Source: Loripinus fragilis
Lineage: Eukaryota > Mollusca > Bivalvia > Lucinida > Lucinidae
Direction: 5' to 3'
NCBI GenBank assembly: GCA_964019695.1
Contig: OZ026522.1
Coordinates: 19,781,977 to 19,845,976, forward strand
Length of the DNA stretch: 64,000 nt
Shown here: piece by piece, positions 10,901-19,184 of the stretch
How positions within the stretch are numbered: the stretch's first letter is position 1
How the letters are laid out: each line of letters starts with the position of its first letter
Notes under the pieces: model-generated
The model's database searches: none
Told to the model about the DNA's origin: nothing
What the model saw: the letters and a program-made list of their open reading frames with translations, nothing else
Program-made: the position numbers and the translations under genes

Positions 10901-10939
10901 CGTACCAGACAAGAAAACAATCATCCAAAATGCATCCAT
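1827..10939 (-). CDS. Secreted GH20 chitobiase-like protein, catalytic residues lost (six exons, 3' incomplete)
   Basis: Gene-level entry: join of complement 10906-10939, 7137-7838, 6220-6357, 4916-5205, 2974-3678 and 1827-1912 (1,955 coding nt, about 651 residues). All introns are GT-AG and phases agree (1,1,1,0,0,2). Order: signal peptide (1-18), CHB_HEX-type domain (about 22-170), GH20b domain (about 185-345), GH20 barrel. Active family members cleave terminal N-acetylhexosamine from chitin oligomers or glycans. Here the motif normally IPExDMPGHS reads IPSFQMPIRS (441-450), the acid pair in HxGGDE is Glu-Ala (527-528), and Tyr and Trp positions in the last exon are Ser. The frame stays open through all exons, which favours a conserved pseudoenzyme (lectin-like, perhaps extracellular or shell matrix) over a dead pseudogene. 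The C-terminal part of the barrel and any C-terminal domain are outside the window. The family assignment is firm; the non-enzymatic role is inferred. Confidence 0.85.
2027..2702. mobile_element. TIR-bounded element in intron 5
   Basis: About 50 bp at the left end (GCATTGGGGCATTACTGCTA then CTAAAAAGAGTAAACGATTT) reappears in inverted form at 2652-2700 (AAACCGTTTACTCTTTTTAG then TAGCAGTAATACCCCCAATG). The interior encodes nothing recognisable, so this is a non-autonomous DNA element of about 675 bp. A 17-nt G run lies inside at 2297-2313. It fills much of the 1,061-bp intron between exons 6 and 5. Confidence 0.7.
2974..3678 (-). CDS. GH20-like gene, exon 5 (core of GH20 barrel)
   Basis: The acceptor TTTTTCTTGTAG precedes ACAGCGGCA; the donor is TATCAG|GTAAGA; 235 codons, phase 0 to 0. 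The start RCHDIKERRCIIPQLGSGP and AEYRDILRHAKKNRVEIIP match GH20 beta-barrel strands. The motif IPSFQMPIRSHAAIEAM stands where active chitobiases have IPE(I/F)DMP(G/A)HS(H/R)AA: Asp is Gln and His is Arg. HFGGEAIPEGAW (from residue 523) stands for HFGGDEVPxGAW: the Asp-Glu catalytic pair is Glu-Ala, genomic codons 3262-3264 and 3259-3261. The rest of the barrel (LFLxD-like DAFLMDGKPL, PYQNIWELGTAGRAY) is well kept. The codon changes are clean substitutions without frameshift. Confidence 0.9.
3690..3835. repeat. Palindromic MITE family M2, beside the exon 5 splice acceptor
   Basis: The arms read GATGAGTGTGAGGATAGGAT and, inverted, ATCATACCCTCACACGAATA, around AAAATCCGT...ACGGATTTT. Related copies at about 13320-13445 and 44850-45009 also share the GAGGCTTGCCGAG centre. 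This copy ends roughly a dozen bases upstream of the exon 5 acceptor, so its edge adjoins or contributes to the polypyrimidine tract. Confidence 0.75.
3945..4300. repeat. Palindromic MITE family M3, full copy
   Basis: A long inverted repeat: GTCTTTTGATATCAAATTTA then CCAGGCAAGGCTTTGAGAAC on one side and its near reverse complement on the other, around CGAGGCTTGCCGAGCG. It is flanked by the GTTTACCCATTGTTGAACAC segment shared with 1-206. An inverted copy lies at about 59380-59693 and a fragment at 33690-33745. It sits in intron 4 of the GH20-like gene. The remaining 4301-4915 sequence is AT-rich with no recognised feature. Confidence 0.75.
4916..5205 (-). CDS. GH20-like gene, exon 4 (GH20b end and barrel start)
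   Basis: The acceptor CCTTTTCTAG precedes GTCAAAGC; the donor is ACGGGC|GTATGT; 290 nt, phase 1 in and 0 out. The translation contains KTGTFYGIQTLLNLL, the conserved GVFYGxQTLxQL block of GH20b, then DEPRFPYRGLHFDIARNF, the start of the catalytic barrel (PRFxxRGxxxDxxRxF), and KLNKLKLHLSDDEGWRLEIP (HxHxxDxxGWRxEI). These structural blocks are almost ideal, in contrast to the altered catalytic motifs in exon 5. Confidence 0.92.
5223..5470. repeat. Palindromic MITE family M1 copy in intron 3
   Basis: The left end is AGCCCTTAATGCGCCAAT and the right end is ATTGGCGCTTTAAGGGTTG. The inner palindrome is TGGACCCAGATCAGACT...AGTCTGTTCTGGGTC. It begins only about 18 bp upstream of exon 4's first base, another repeat abutting a splice acceptor in this gene. 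Confidence 0.8.
5510..5612. repeat. Palindromic repeat family M4
   Basis: GTTATTGTATGGTTTGTGCG then TATGTACGGGA is mirrored by TCTCGTACATACACACAACC then ATACAATAACT, with AGCGAGTGAATTA between. A second copy lies at about 12110-12216. It is a short non-autonomous palindrome with no coding content. Confidence 0.75.
5765..5965. repeat. Repeat family M5 (decayed copy) in intron 3
   Basis: The phrases GATAAATAGACTCTAACATT, TGACAAGCCTCGAATTAACT and TTCAATAAAACATGAGCACT correspond to the better preserved palindromic copies at about 33866-34010 and 40375-40590, which have GGCAAGCCTCGCATTTTATC and AACTCGTTTAATAAATTCAA. This copy has lost part of its centre. The rest of intron 3 up to 6219 is AT-rich with no other recognised feature. 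Confidence 0.6.
6220..6357 (-). CDS. GH20-like gene, exon 3 (GH20b domain)
   Basis: The acceptor ATTTTCAG precedes AAAAACTTGG; the donor is ATAAAAG|GTATGG; 138 nt, phase 1 in and 1 out. Joined to exon 2 it continues SEKLGIPVITYPRVTKLIIM and NKEAYELKTCACAELVSIK, matching the GH20b pattern of a beta strand followed by an EAYxLxxxxxxxxI helix start. It has no long open frame of its own and was found only from splice signals and the phase-matched homology of its neighbours. Confidence 0.85.
6484..6687 (+). mobile_element. tRNA-derived SINE, copy 1 (7-bp target-site duplication)
   Basis: The head GCGCAGTGGCTCAG...GAGTGC is a polymerase III box A and GAGTTCGAACCTC is box B. A SINE body follows (TCCTAGCTTAGTACTG), then TTGATTGGACGTACAGAATC and an A-rich tail. 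It is flanked by TAAATGA at 6477-6483 and 6688-6694. A second copy with the same head, body and tail lies at 62331-62528 on the minus strand. It sits in intron 2 of the GH20-like gene. It is not a functional tRNA because the 3' half cannot form an acceptor stem. Confidence 0.88.
7137..7838 (-). CDS. GH20-like gene, exon 2 (CHB_HEX-type domain)
   Basis: The acceptor TGTTTTATTTCAG precedes TGTTTACATT; the donor is GTCAGTG|GTAAGC; 234 codons, phase 1 in and 1 out. It encodes the end of the signal peptide, then an immunoglobulin-like carbohydrate-binding fold: LDVKVKLTDNLKNDGKRHTM, FTLxN-like TLTNIGTGPIE, FxS-type YFHSFNMVEPDHLPDPGG, then FVAPNQYKRYKADMYTPFTP and the NVIPTPTSFKVDPTQSF strand that opens GH20b. 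The open frame runs 58 bases upstream of the acceptor to an ATG at 7896, but the splice model gives a better signal peptide and a matching phase with exon 1, so I prefer it. Confidence 0.92.
7940..8232. repeat. Two palindromic M6 repeats in intron 1
   Basis: Two adjacent palindromes (about 7940-8065 and 8100-8232) have arms TAGATCATACATTACAATTA and its reverse complement, and a core AAATTAAGTGG...CCACTTAATTT. The second contains GAACGAGCGTAGCGAGTGAA. A third copy lies at 10455-10565 in the same intron. All three lie in the 3,067-bp first intron. Confidence 0.75.
8233..10454. other. Intron 1 interior, no gene recognised
   Basis: AT-rich sequence within intron 1 of the GH20-like gene. It contains a small perfect hairpin near 9603-9630 (TTGGCCCCATAGTGCCATGG then GGCC). 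There is no splice-consistent homologous exon, RNA gene or family I recognise. Short open frames here lack any family pattern. Confidence 0.4.
10455..10565. repeat. Palindromic M6 repeat, third copy
   Basis: Arms TAGATCATAATTACAATGAT and ATGATTATAATTTATGATCT enclose GGGGACGAGCGCAGCGAGTG. This is the best preserved of the three M6 copies in intron 1. Confidence 0.78.
10906..10939 (-). CDS. GH20-like gene, exon 1 (signal peptide start)
   Basis: A 34-nt exon: the ATG at 10939-10937 encodes MDAFWMIVFLS and ends in phase 1 at a strong donor, TCTG|GTACGT. Joined to exon 2 the N-terminus reads MDAFWMIVFLSVFTLTRC, a typical secretory signal peptide with a hydrophobic core and a Cys near the cleavage region. 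The phase, the donor and the sensible product together support an exon too short for open-frame detection. A 5' untranslated exon upstream cannot be excluded. Confidence 0.75.
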
Positions 10940-11516
10940 GGCTGGAGAAAGAAGCATAATTGAAACAGTAAATTAATTAATTCATGGTTGTAAAATACTC
11001 TTATTTAAGGCCGGGCAACTTTATTAACCGTCAGTATTTAAACTATATATTTGTATTATACTTTTAACCTATTTATTTAACAAGTGGGCTTTTGCCCACC
11101 TTGCCAAATTTAGCAGTGGGTTTTTGACCAGTGGGAATAAGTCCAGTGGGCTTTTGTTCTAGTAGGCTTTTGTCCCCAGTGGGTTTTGTCAGTGTACATG
11201 TCACTATATAATAAACTCATTACTTACATTTACTTACTTACATGAACTTACTTATATAGATAATGGAATACATGAGTGATCAAGTGTTATTGAATCTTTT
11301 AAACGAGTTGAGAAAAAGAGATAGGAACGTCAGATTCTATTAACATTATGTCACTTAAAGAACTTTGCCTTGTACGAGACGTTATTGTAGGTGTAACTAT
11401 GTAAATCAATAATATTTTATATATTTGAAGCCATTGTCAAATGAACGAAAATCCGTGTTCAAATCATGTGATTTGCGTGCTGTTTGTACATGGGTTTATC
11501 TTGACAAACCTGAGGC
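10940..11516. other. Putative upstream region of the GH20-like gene
   Basis: This region should hold the promoter if exon 1 is the first exon, but I see no clear TATA or initiator element that I would defend. At 11081-11190 the motif AGTGGGCTTTTG recurs about five times in imperfect form, a small local repeat. Confidence 0.35.
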
Positions 11517-11640
11517 GAGTTCAATAATGCGAGAGCTCGCCGAGCGCTCGTTGATTGGTACCTATCTTTATTCGTAATGTGTAAAGCCTGGTATCAGTAC
11601 AACGAGCGCTTGAAAGCGCTCGCATTGTTGAACTGAAAAT
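11517..11640. repeat. Palindromic repeat (GCGAGAGCTCGCCGAGCGCTCG)
   Basis: GAGTTCAATAATGCGAGAGC is mirrored at 11600-11636 by GAAAGCGCTCGCATTGTTGA, and CGAGCGCTCGTTG is mirrored by CAACGAGCGCTTG. It is a non-autonomous inverted repeat. The following 11641-12109 sequence shows no gene. Confidence 0.6.
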
Positions 11641-12109
11641 GAACCCTGAATTATTTGCACGGCGTTGTACGGAAAGCGTCGGAGCACAGTTGCGGGCTGC
11701 TATGACGATGACGTTCGAAAGTTTAGACCTGGCTCCTTTAGTTCTGAGAAATTCAGCGCAAGAAAAAGAAATATTTTAATGTTTTAGCGATTTTTTCAGT
11801 GCGAGTAATAACGATCACGCATGTGTATTTGTTCACTGCATTAACACTTGTCCGGACCTCGGAAGATGTTTGAATACTCGGACTGGCAGTGTCTGATGAG
11901 GGTCTCTACTGTCTGCTTACAAAATGTTCCATTGAAATTTGAATTCAAATGAAAAATACAGCCCAAAAACCCTTAAAACGGAAGTGGACTGGCCTAATTG
12001 ACAATAGTGGGAACTTCCATTCGGCTTAAATGTGTTTACAAAATTATGCGCCTTTTTTGTGAAAAGCGACGTATTCTTTCATTGATATTCCAAATTTTTA
12101 CCCCGTGCT

Positions 12110-12420
12110 GGTGCAAAAAGCATGATAGATTGCGTCTGTACGGACGATATTCCGCTCGCTTTAGCTAATGGATTAATTCCGTACAGACACACGAACCATA
12201 CAATAACTTCTTGTATATCTCTTTTTTATTCAGGTAACTGGCAATGGCGTTGCAGCCATTACGCAGGTTACACGCGTGCGTAATAAAAAATAGTAACATT
12301 CAAGGGAGGTCACTTAATGTGATAAATTGATTTTCCATACTATTAGGAACTGCTCATATAGGAAAGAATTCGCTCCTCTGGGAGCAAACTCTTTCCTCTA
12401 AGAGAAGTTCCCATTTGAAA
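12110..12420. repeat. M4 palindrome and a separate hairpin
   Basis: 12110-12216 is a copy of the M4 palindrome (TGCGTCTGTACGGA...TCCGTACAGACACACGAACC). At 12353-12410 GAACTGCTCATATAGGAAAG is loosely mirrored by CTTTCCTCTAAGAGAAGTTC around CTCCTCTGGGAG. Neither has coding content. Confidence 0.6.
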
Positions 12421-13319
12421 AAGGGGCGCAATTGAAGAGTGATTGCTTGATCCAGTTGTCTCCCTTTGATGTACATAACTTTGTAAGCGCTGAAAAATGT
12501 CATTTATTTTGTTCGGCCTTTTTGCGAAAATTCATGATCATAAGAACACGCCGCTCTACACACTAACGTTACTGACGACAGAATGACAATCATATGACCC
12601 TAATTTGTAGATCTAGACGTTTCATTTATTAGGAGAATTTAATTTTATAGCTCATCGTGTCATTTTAATTAATAATTATTCAAGCCAATATCATGGAGTT
12701 CATCATATTGTGTTTTTGCGGTCAACATTTTTAAATACATGTGTGCATGCGTCTGACTGACGATCTCATTCGGTTTTAGAGGTACAGGTTTCTTATCTTA
12801 TAAATTTCCAGCATTTGTAACACTAATATAGAAGTTTTACATTCATTTTAAAGAGTGTATTTTATTAATATCTTGCGAGCTCATTCTTGATCTTATTGCC
12901 TCTGGTTTTCCACTGCACAATGGTATAGAAGTGGTACCTTTTTGCAAACACGTAACTAGCTATTTAACATCTATGTGCAGCTACATGGTATCTGGTGTGA
13001 TTAAATTATCATTTTTGGTTTTAGCCTTTATCTAAATAACTTTGGTCATGCGAACAGCGAAGTTTCTGACGAATGTGTTTTTGCATTAATGCTCTTCCAA
13101 GTATGGGGCTGTCACGTGAGAAGCGATCAATGCACTATATTGTCATAATATTATTCCAGAGAAGTCCAGGCTCAATATATAAACTTTTCAAATGCCTACA
13201 GCTCCAAAAAAATAATAAATAAATGGTCTTTGTTTTAGGCACTGTCCTTCTCTGAAATCAAATCTTTCTGCCTGCACAATTTAGGGTCAATATGGTAAAT
13301 AGTTGTGTGGAGTTAAATT
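12421..13319. other. Intergenic DNA, nothing recognised
   Basis: AT-rich sequence with no convincing exon, RNA gene or repeat family on either strand. Confidence 0.4.
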
Positions 13320-13445
13320 ACAAATTATAAGAATCTATCATGAGTGTGATGGTAGGATAGAAAAATCCGGCCCGAGGATCGCCGTTTGGCATCACGAGGC
13401 TTGCCGAGTTATGACAAACGGTGATCACGAGGGACGGATTTTAGT
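13320..13445. repeat. Palindromic MITE family M2, second copy
   Basis: AAGAATCTATCATGAGTGTG and GATAGAAAAATCCGGCCCGA match the 3690-3835 copy, and GGCATCACGAGGCTTGCCGA is the centre. The right arm stops at GGGACGGATTTT, so this copy is truncated. Confidence 0.75.
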
Positions 13446-14914
13446 GCATCTAGCTAAATAAAAAATATTTTGAAAATATTACATAATCATGCTTGGACTT
13501 TAGGGTTATGGGGTGGGGGTATTTTTGTGACCGAATTTTATTTCACAGAAAACTAAAGTCTCGCTGTGAATTCACCTAAGTACATGTACATGTAAATATA
13601 ATGTTTGCAGCATAAAACTTGAGACGAAATTGATGCGGGTGCATAAAATTCGGGTTGAGAAGATTTCATTGTTTCTTCCGAATATGTTTGTTGTTCATGA
13701 CTTTTGACTATTACCTTCAACAAGTTCTACGTGTTCACTGAGGTGTGTCTTACCTGCATACTGTATACTTCATAGTGTAGATAAACACAATTTTGAGCGA
13801 AAATTGTAAAAATATTCTTACTCATCAGATTTAACCTATAATTTGGTGCTTAAAAGAAACGGCTCAATGCAACGTTTCTTTTGAGTACATACAACATATG
13901 TTTTGGCTATGAAATAAGACAATTTAATACTTGGTACTAGAGCCCTGATACATGTCATTATAAATTGTTTCTGCCTACAAGTTTATACAAAATAAGTTCC
14001 AAATAGGTATTTTTGAGCATTTTGACATCTACCCCCCCCCCCCGTGACTTATCATGTAATTTTTATATGATGTGAATAATGTCAAACTACAACTGTATGC
14101 AAAAGGCTTAGTATGGTCACGGGGTGGGGGGCTCTTCAGTAAAACTTTTTTCTATTTCCTATATGTTGAATTGCAAAAGCAGAGTTTTCAACCCATATAT
14201 TAAAATTAGCACTTTTCCAATGAGAAAAACACCTTTGCGGATAATTCGAGAGTCGAACCTACCATCTTTTTCATAGAAAAGATGGTAATATCTTTAGTTA
14301 AAACTTTAATTTATTTTTTGTATAACATCATGTGTACATAAAATGCAAGAAGTTCACATACAGATAGTTTGAAATACAAAAATGGATTCAGAAGAAAGTC
14401 AAATGACTTTTGTAAATCTGTTTCCCAGCTATTCAATATTAGAAATATAATAAACGTATGACTTGAATTGATATAAGTAGGTATAAAACAATACAGCAAA
14501 TACTTGATAATTCGAACTGGAATTAACCAGGTTTAACTGTATATAGCATAATGTCAGACTGTTGTTTATTACAAAATATAAATTTTGACTTTTGAAAAGG
14601 AGAATGAATATTTACAAAATACAGTTATTCTTGTTGTCTGCACGGGGTTCGGAGGAGATGATCAAGTCTATGGGGGTATGGTCGTTGCCTCTATATTCCT
14701 AGCTAGCAGAATAGTCGTCAAACCAATTAAAGTGAATATACCAGGCTTCTGGATAATATACTATTGTTGAGGACATTTGGATATGGTTTCTGCAATTGAG
14801 GTGTGATATTTGAGCATCGCTATTTGTATAAAGAAACGTATTTTAAATACTACTATTATTGCAAACATTGAGGTATGTTTCATACGAATACAATGCGTTA
14901 TAGGAGGCTTCATG
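13446..14914. other. Intergenic DNA with M7 hairpin and a C run
   Basis: 13848-13893 is an M7 hairpin (TAAAAGAAACGGCTCAATGC then AACGTTTCTTTTGAG). 14032-14043 is a run of 12 C. The rest, including short open frames at 14311-14499 and 14585-14992, resembles no family. Confidence 0.45.
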
Positions 14915-16400
14915 TGTATATTAAAAACGTTTGGACTTAATTATAAATTCTTGTTCTGCTTTGAATGTCTGTTTATTTTGATCAACAGTTAGTGATATAT
15001 CACCACAGAGTAGAATGTTAAATTTTGGTTGGAAGATATCTGAGACTGAGTTTATTAAGTTACGTCTAAAGTCTGTGAACTGACGGCATACAAATAAGAA
15101 ATGATGAGTATCTTCTATAGCACCACAAGTACAATAGGGACTGTCAACTATATTTTTAATGCAGGTGTTGATGGAGAGCAATGCATGCAGTTTTCGTCTA
15201 GCATGATATATTTGTCCTGTGTTATAGTATCAAGGTGGTGTAATCAAGTTGGAATTCAGTCTATTTTTAAGATGTTTAGGCTTGGAGAATTTCGAGTTTG
15301 CTCTGGAAGTTCATTCCAATCTTGGACAGCAGAGAAGGCAAGAAAGATGCATATTAAAGACGAGTATTCGTATGTAATGCTTGTAGATCTGAAGAATTAC
15401 GTAAAGGGTCTGTTGACGCACTTCCAACAGTAGCGGGTACAAGAGAAGCAAGAATTTCAGAGCATAGTCCATTTTTCATTTTATAAAACATTGTTAGGTT
15501 ATGAGTTTTCCTTCTTGATCCCAGTGTTTCCAAACCTGTTTCTGTGTGTAGAGAATCGACGGAGGCTAACTTAGTTGCATCAGTAATTATTGTAGCAGCT
15601 TCACTTTGGATTTCGTCTAATTCATTTGATTCATATTAGTTATTCCTCACAACGTCGCTATATTCAAGAAGTGGACATATAAATAAGAAGTAAATAGTCT
15701 GAAGAGATTTCCTATCTAGTTGAAACTTTAGTTAATGCATTGTATTGATTCCTTTCAATGCTTTGGATTTAACTAGTTCAAGATGTTCATGCCAAGTGCA
15801 ATCATTCAAAATGATGATACCAAGGTGCTAATGAGAGTTAACTTCGGCAATTCTGGTTTGGTTCAACAAAACTGGGGGGTGATATAGTTTGTTATATTTC
15901 CTAGAGAGGAAGATACACTCTGACTTTTCAGGATTAAATGTCACTAGCCACTTATCTGCCCAGCGAGGGATTTTAGCCAGATCCAAACTTAACTGTTCAG
16001 CAGCCTGAATGCGGTCATCGACAACGATATCCAAGCTAGTATCGTCAGCAAAAGGTCTAATAGAAGAGTTAATGTCTACAACAATGTCATTAATATAAAA
16101 GAGAAACAGGAGAGGTCCAAGAATAGGACCTTGTTGAACTCCAGTCTTTACTGAAGTCCAAGAACTTGCACCAGACAAAACAACCCTTTGATTCCTGTCA
16201 GTTAGATAATCATAGAACCAAGTCAGCAACGATACAGAAACACCTGCAGATTTAAGTTTAAAAGATGACCTTTATGACAAACTCTATCAAAGGCTTCACT
16301 TATATCACAAAACATGGCGCAAACTTCCTTACCCTCATCAAGACCTTTACTGACCGTATTGTAAATATCTATTTACTGATTTACAGTAGAAACACATTGG
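14915..16400 (-). pseudogene. LINE (CR1/Jockey-like) relic, 3' half: RT core to C-terminus
   Basis: Reading the minus strand from 16400: FVQCVSTVNQ (start of the RT fingers region), then FCDISEAFDRVCHKG (motif A), LLTWFYDYLTDRNQRVVLSG, GVQQGPILGPLLFLFYINDI (motif B) and FADDTSLDIVVDD (motif C, catalytic FADD). The thumb follows (WADKWLVTFNPEKSE), and near the end CTCGAIEDTHHFLFVCRQF, the Cys-rich C-terminal motif of these LINEs. Several frameshifts and stops (for example between motif A and LLTWF) show the copy is dead. The upstream endonuclease and first RT motifs are missing here but occur at 29805-30850. Confidence 0.85.
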
Positions 16401-16800
16401 ACAAAGTAAGTAAGGATGCAAATATCAGGAATCGATACAATCAAGTACCACACCTGACCAAGGATACCAATGGGAAAGTGACAAACTCTCAGTCAGACAC
16501 CATAAACGAGAACCAAGAGGTCAGCCCTTTCCCAGCAGGTGACCACAAGGCACATATAAACAGACGCACACAAAGGCATAGCAAACACAAGACAGTAAAA
16601 ACATAAAAAATCCACAAAGAAGTACCGCCTTGGAAAGGTCAGTAAAATATTTTATTGGGGGGGGGGGGGGCTTAAACCGGTTTAACGTTCACCAACCTCT
16701 ACCTTAGTTCAGATATGGATCAAGACACATACATGTTTGGTTTGCATAAAAGACCCCTAACGTTTCAATGCATCATCTCCTAGAACTCAAATACGAACCC
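16401..16800 (+). repeat. Dispersed repeat family P (carries EVSPFPAGDHKA frame), copy 1
   Basis: This block matches 52890-53280 throughout: both encode RNRYNQ.PHLT/LYNQAQYLTQ, then EVSPFPAGDHKA and INRR, then a GGTCAGTAAAATATTTTA block, an AACCGGTTT segment and CAGATATGGATCAAGACA. A short reversed copy lies at 24590-24650. A run of 14 G at 16657-16670 interrupts it. It abuts the LINE relic at 16400. I do not recognise a protein family; the frame could be chance. Confidence 0.75.
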
Positions 16801-17179
16801 TAAAACGTTTTGAACTTTGTTATGCATAATTACTTGAAGATTTTATGTTTTTGATGTTTATTCTGGTATTAAATTAGTACTTTGATGATGAGATAGCGCT
16901 TTGTTCTTATTTTTTCTGTAGTTTGACGGCCGATATTAATTATTTCTTCTTTTTGGATTTTAAAAGTAGTTTCAATTATTCAAACTGAAACTTAATTGTT
17001 TGATCATTGGAAACATTTTTTTTATTTTATGTTTATGATTCTATTTTATCAATTTCATTTGATGGTGCACTGATAGACCAAGTCACCAGCAATGCTTTAA
17101 AAACTTCCAGTAGCGAAAATTCGTAAACTTGCTAACTGCTGCAGATTGGAGGAATGTTGGACGCCTTGCGGGAAATATG
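16801..17179. other. Intergenic DNA, nothing recognised
   Basis: AT-rich filler between repeat family P and the left arm of the 17.2/19.0-kb inverted repeat; no exon or RNA signal. Confidence 0.4.
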
Positions 17180-17375
17180 TGGGCCTGAAATTAAAAAAAT
17201 TATACAAAGCGTATATGCGCAAAAGCCTCTTATAAACGCCCCTGCTAACGCTAGCTAGAGATCTGAATCATCATGTACTTCCATACTTTGTATATGCGAG
17301 CAGCTATGCTCTTGCGAGCCTGGACATTTGTGCAGACTTGAATAAGCATTCGTTGCTCGAAAATGTGATTATCAC
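17180..17375 (+). repeat. Left arm of a 1.9-kb inverted repeat
   Basis: This arm contains ATATGCGCAAAAGCCTCTTA, GCTAACGCTAGCTAGAGATC, GTATATGCGAGCAGC and GCATTCGTTGCTCGAAAATG. The right arm at about 18850-19070 carries the reverse complement of these blocks in the same order, with divergence. The spacer is about 1.5 kb. Confidence 0.7.
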
Positions 17376-18396
17376 TAAATTCTAAAATCGATTTTTTATG
17401 TTTTTCACATTGATTTTCGGCGATAACTTTTTTATTATTGATTTTAATAAACTGTGTTCGCGATGAAAGTTGTAGAGAAAAATTAAGACCGCTAGCTCTA
17501 ACTCCACCACATGCCACCAGATAGACGTGCATGTATGCTGCAATACACGTGCAAATGCGTATTCAAATAATATCGTCTAGCATATGGGATAAGTGCCAAA
17601 ATAGAGATGATTTCAGCAGATATCTCCGTTCATAGATCCATAAATTCACCAGTTCTTGTCGGTGTCAGTTGCACAATGTAGTGTCCTTTCCCCTGATGCG
17701 CAGACTCACGAGACCTTTCGCTGCTCGCATACGCAAATTATAGATGCATATGAAGACTCAGATCTATATTTCAAACAACATGACTCGCTAGGCGTGTGGT
17801 CCAAAGTTTATGACTTCAAAAGGTGTTAAAGGCCTGCTGTTTTTAGATCATCTACTCCAATAAACACAGATTAGTGAGATAAGATCGATCAGGGAAAGGG
17901 TCAACAGGTGTTTTAAAAACACTTGGTTGCCTGACAAGGTGTGTGATTTTGACAACAATTAATATTAATAAAGTATTTCTTCGTATCAATTGTTTGAATA
18001 AAAAAAGCTTGGTTGTGAGCCGGAATCGTGCTAATTCTTGACAACAAAAATAATGCAATGTATGGTTTATTTAGATCTCATGTGTGGCGGATCGAGGATT
18101 TCTGGAAAAGGGGTTCATATGTATAATGGGGTTTCGCTTTGCTGCTTATATCTAATTTTTATTAAATATCCAATGAAAATGAAATAATTTGGTCTCACTG
18201 AGGCCAAATTATTTCATTTTCATAGGATATATAAAAATACATGTATGTGTGGTGTTCAAAATAACTGCATCGTTGAGACTGTTCTTCTGAGCATCCACAA
18301 CATAATTATGTTCTTCTAGCCCCGCTTAAAACATTAGCATGTACGATTAAATGGTGGTTTTGCATATGCCAATCGTACCAAAACCTTGTCACTTAA
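17376..18396. other. Spacer of the inverted repeat, no gene recognised
   Basis: It contains a short palindrome near 18170-18235 (AAAATGAAATAATTTGGTCT then CACTGAGGCCAAATTATTTC) and an M7 arm near 18277. There is no coding family. The spacer also hosts the piggyBac-type MITE that follows. Confidence 0.45.
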
Positions 18397-18762
18397 AGCT
18401 GCATACTCTGTAACTATGAAGATTTTTCGAAAATTTTTATTTTCTTTTTAAATCATTTGTAAGAGTAGAATTAAGCTATGTTTTCACAATAAAAATGTTC
18501 AGTACAGCTGAAAACTGCATGGAAAAGTGAATTATCTTATCAAATAGGTGTTTATTTCTCTTGTTGGTAATTATTTGCGTCCCTCCAATAATTCTATACC
18601 GTTGAATTTTAACATAAATGCAGTTGTTTTGATAGTGATAACTTGTTAAGATTTACGAAAAAGTTAAAATGATTACCTGAATTTGAGTATTTTTACTGTG
18701 TTCTTGAAAATAAAAACATTATTTTTAAAATTAGAAGTTCAAAAGTTACAGACTATGCAGCT
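18397..18762. mobile_element. piggyBac-type MITE, TTAA target-site duplication
   Basis: A 366-bp element bounded by TTAA at 18393-18396 and 18763-18766. The left terminus AGCTGCATACTCTGTAACT and the reverse complement of the right terminus AGCTGCATAGTCTGTAACT agree at 18 of 19 positions. The interior is AT-rich and non-coding. TTAA duplication is the hallmark of piggyBac transposition. A relative lies in opposite orientation at 43146-43480. Confidence 0.85.
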
Positions 18763-18849
18763 TTAATCCAAACGATAGCATATATCTGCAGTGCTGACAT
18801 TTTGTATATTCGTGTCCAGTTCCCCTATTATAGAACGCCTGTTGTAATT

Positions 18850-19070
18850 ATCACATTTTCAGGCGAGCAACGAATGCTCAGTTCAGCCTGCGCAAATGCC
18901 AAGACTAGCCATCTAGCATTCGTTGTTCATATACACAAAGTATGCACGTACGTGGTGACCAAGACATTTAGACCTCTAGTTTAGCAGGTTACGTTAGCAT
19001 GGCCGTTTATCTGAGGCCTTTGCGCATATGCGATAAGTACTAGTATAGATTCTTATGTGCTGGCCCATAT
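18850..19070 (-). repeat. Right arm of the 1.9-kb inverted repeat
   Basis: CACATTTTCAGGCGAGCAAC, GAATGCTCAGTTCAGCCTGC, GTTCATATACACAAAGTATG and GGCCTTTGCGCATATGCG are the reverse-complement counterparts of the 17180-17375 arm. GGCCCATATAT at the outer edge also has a counterpart near 17180. Confidence 0.7.
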
Positions 19071-19184
19071 ATTATTAGCAAATGTTGTTTAAAAATGTGC
19101 ATCCAGTATTGAACCCAAAACAAAACTAAGCTATTATTCAGCAGTGCATTGCCTCTATTCTGGTCATTAATACTGATAGAAACA

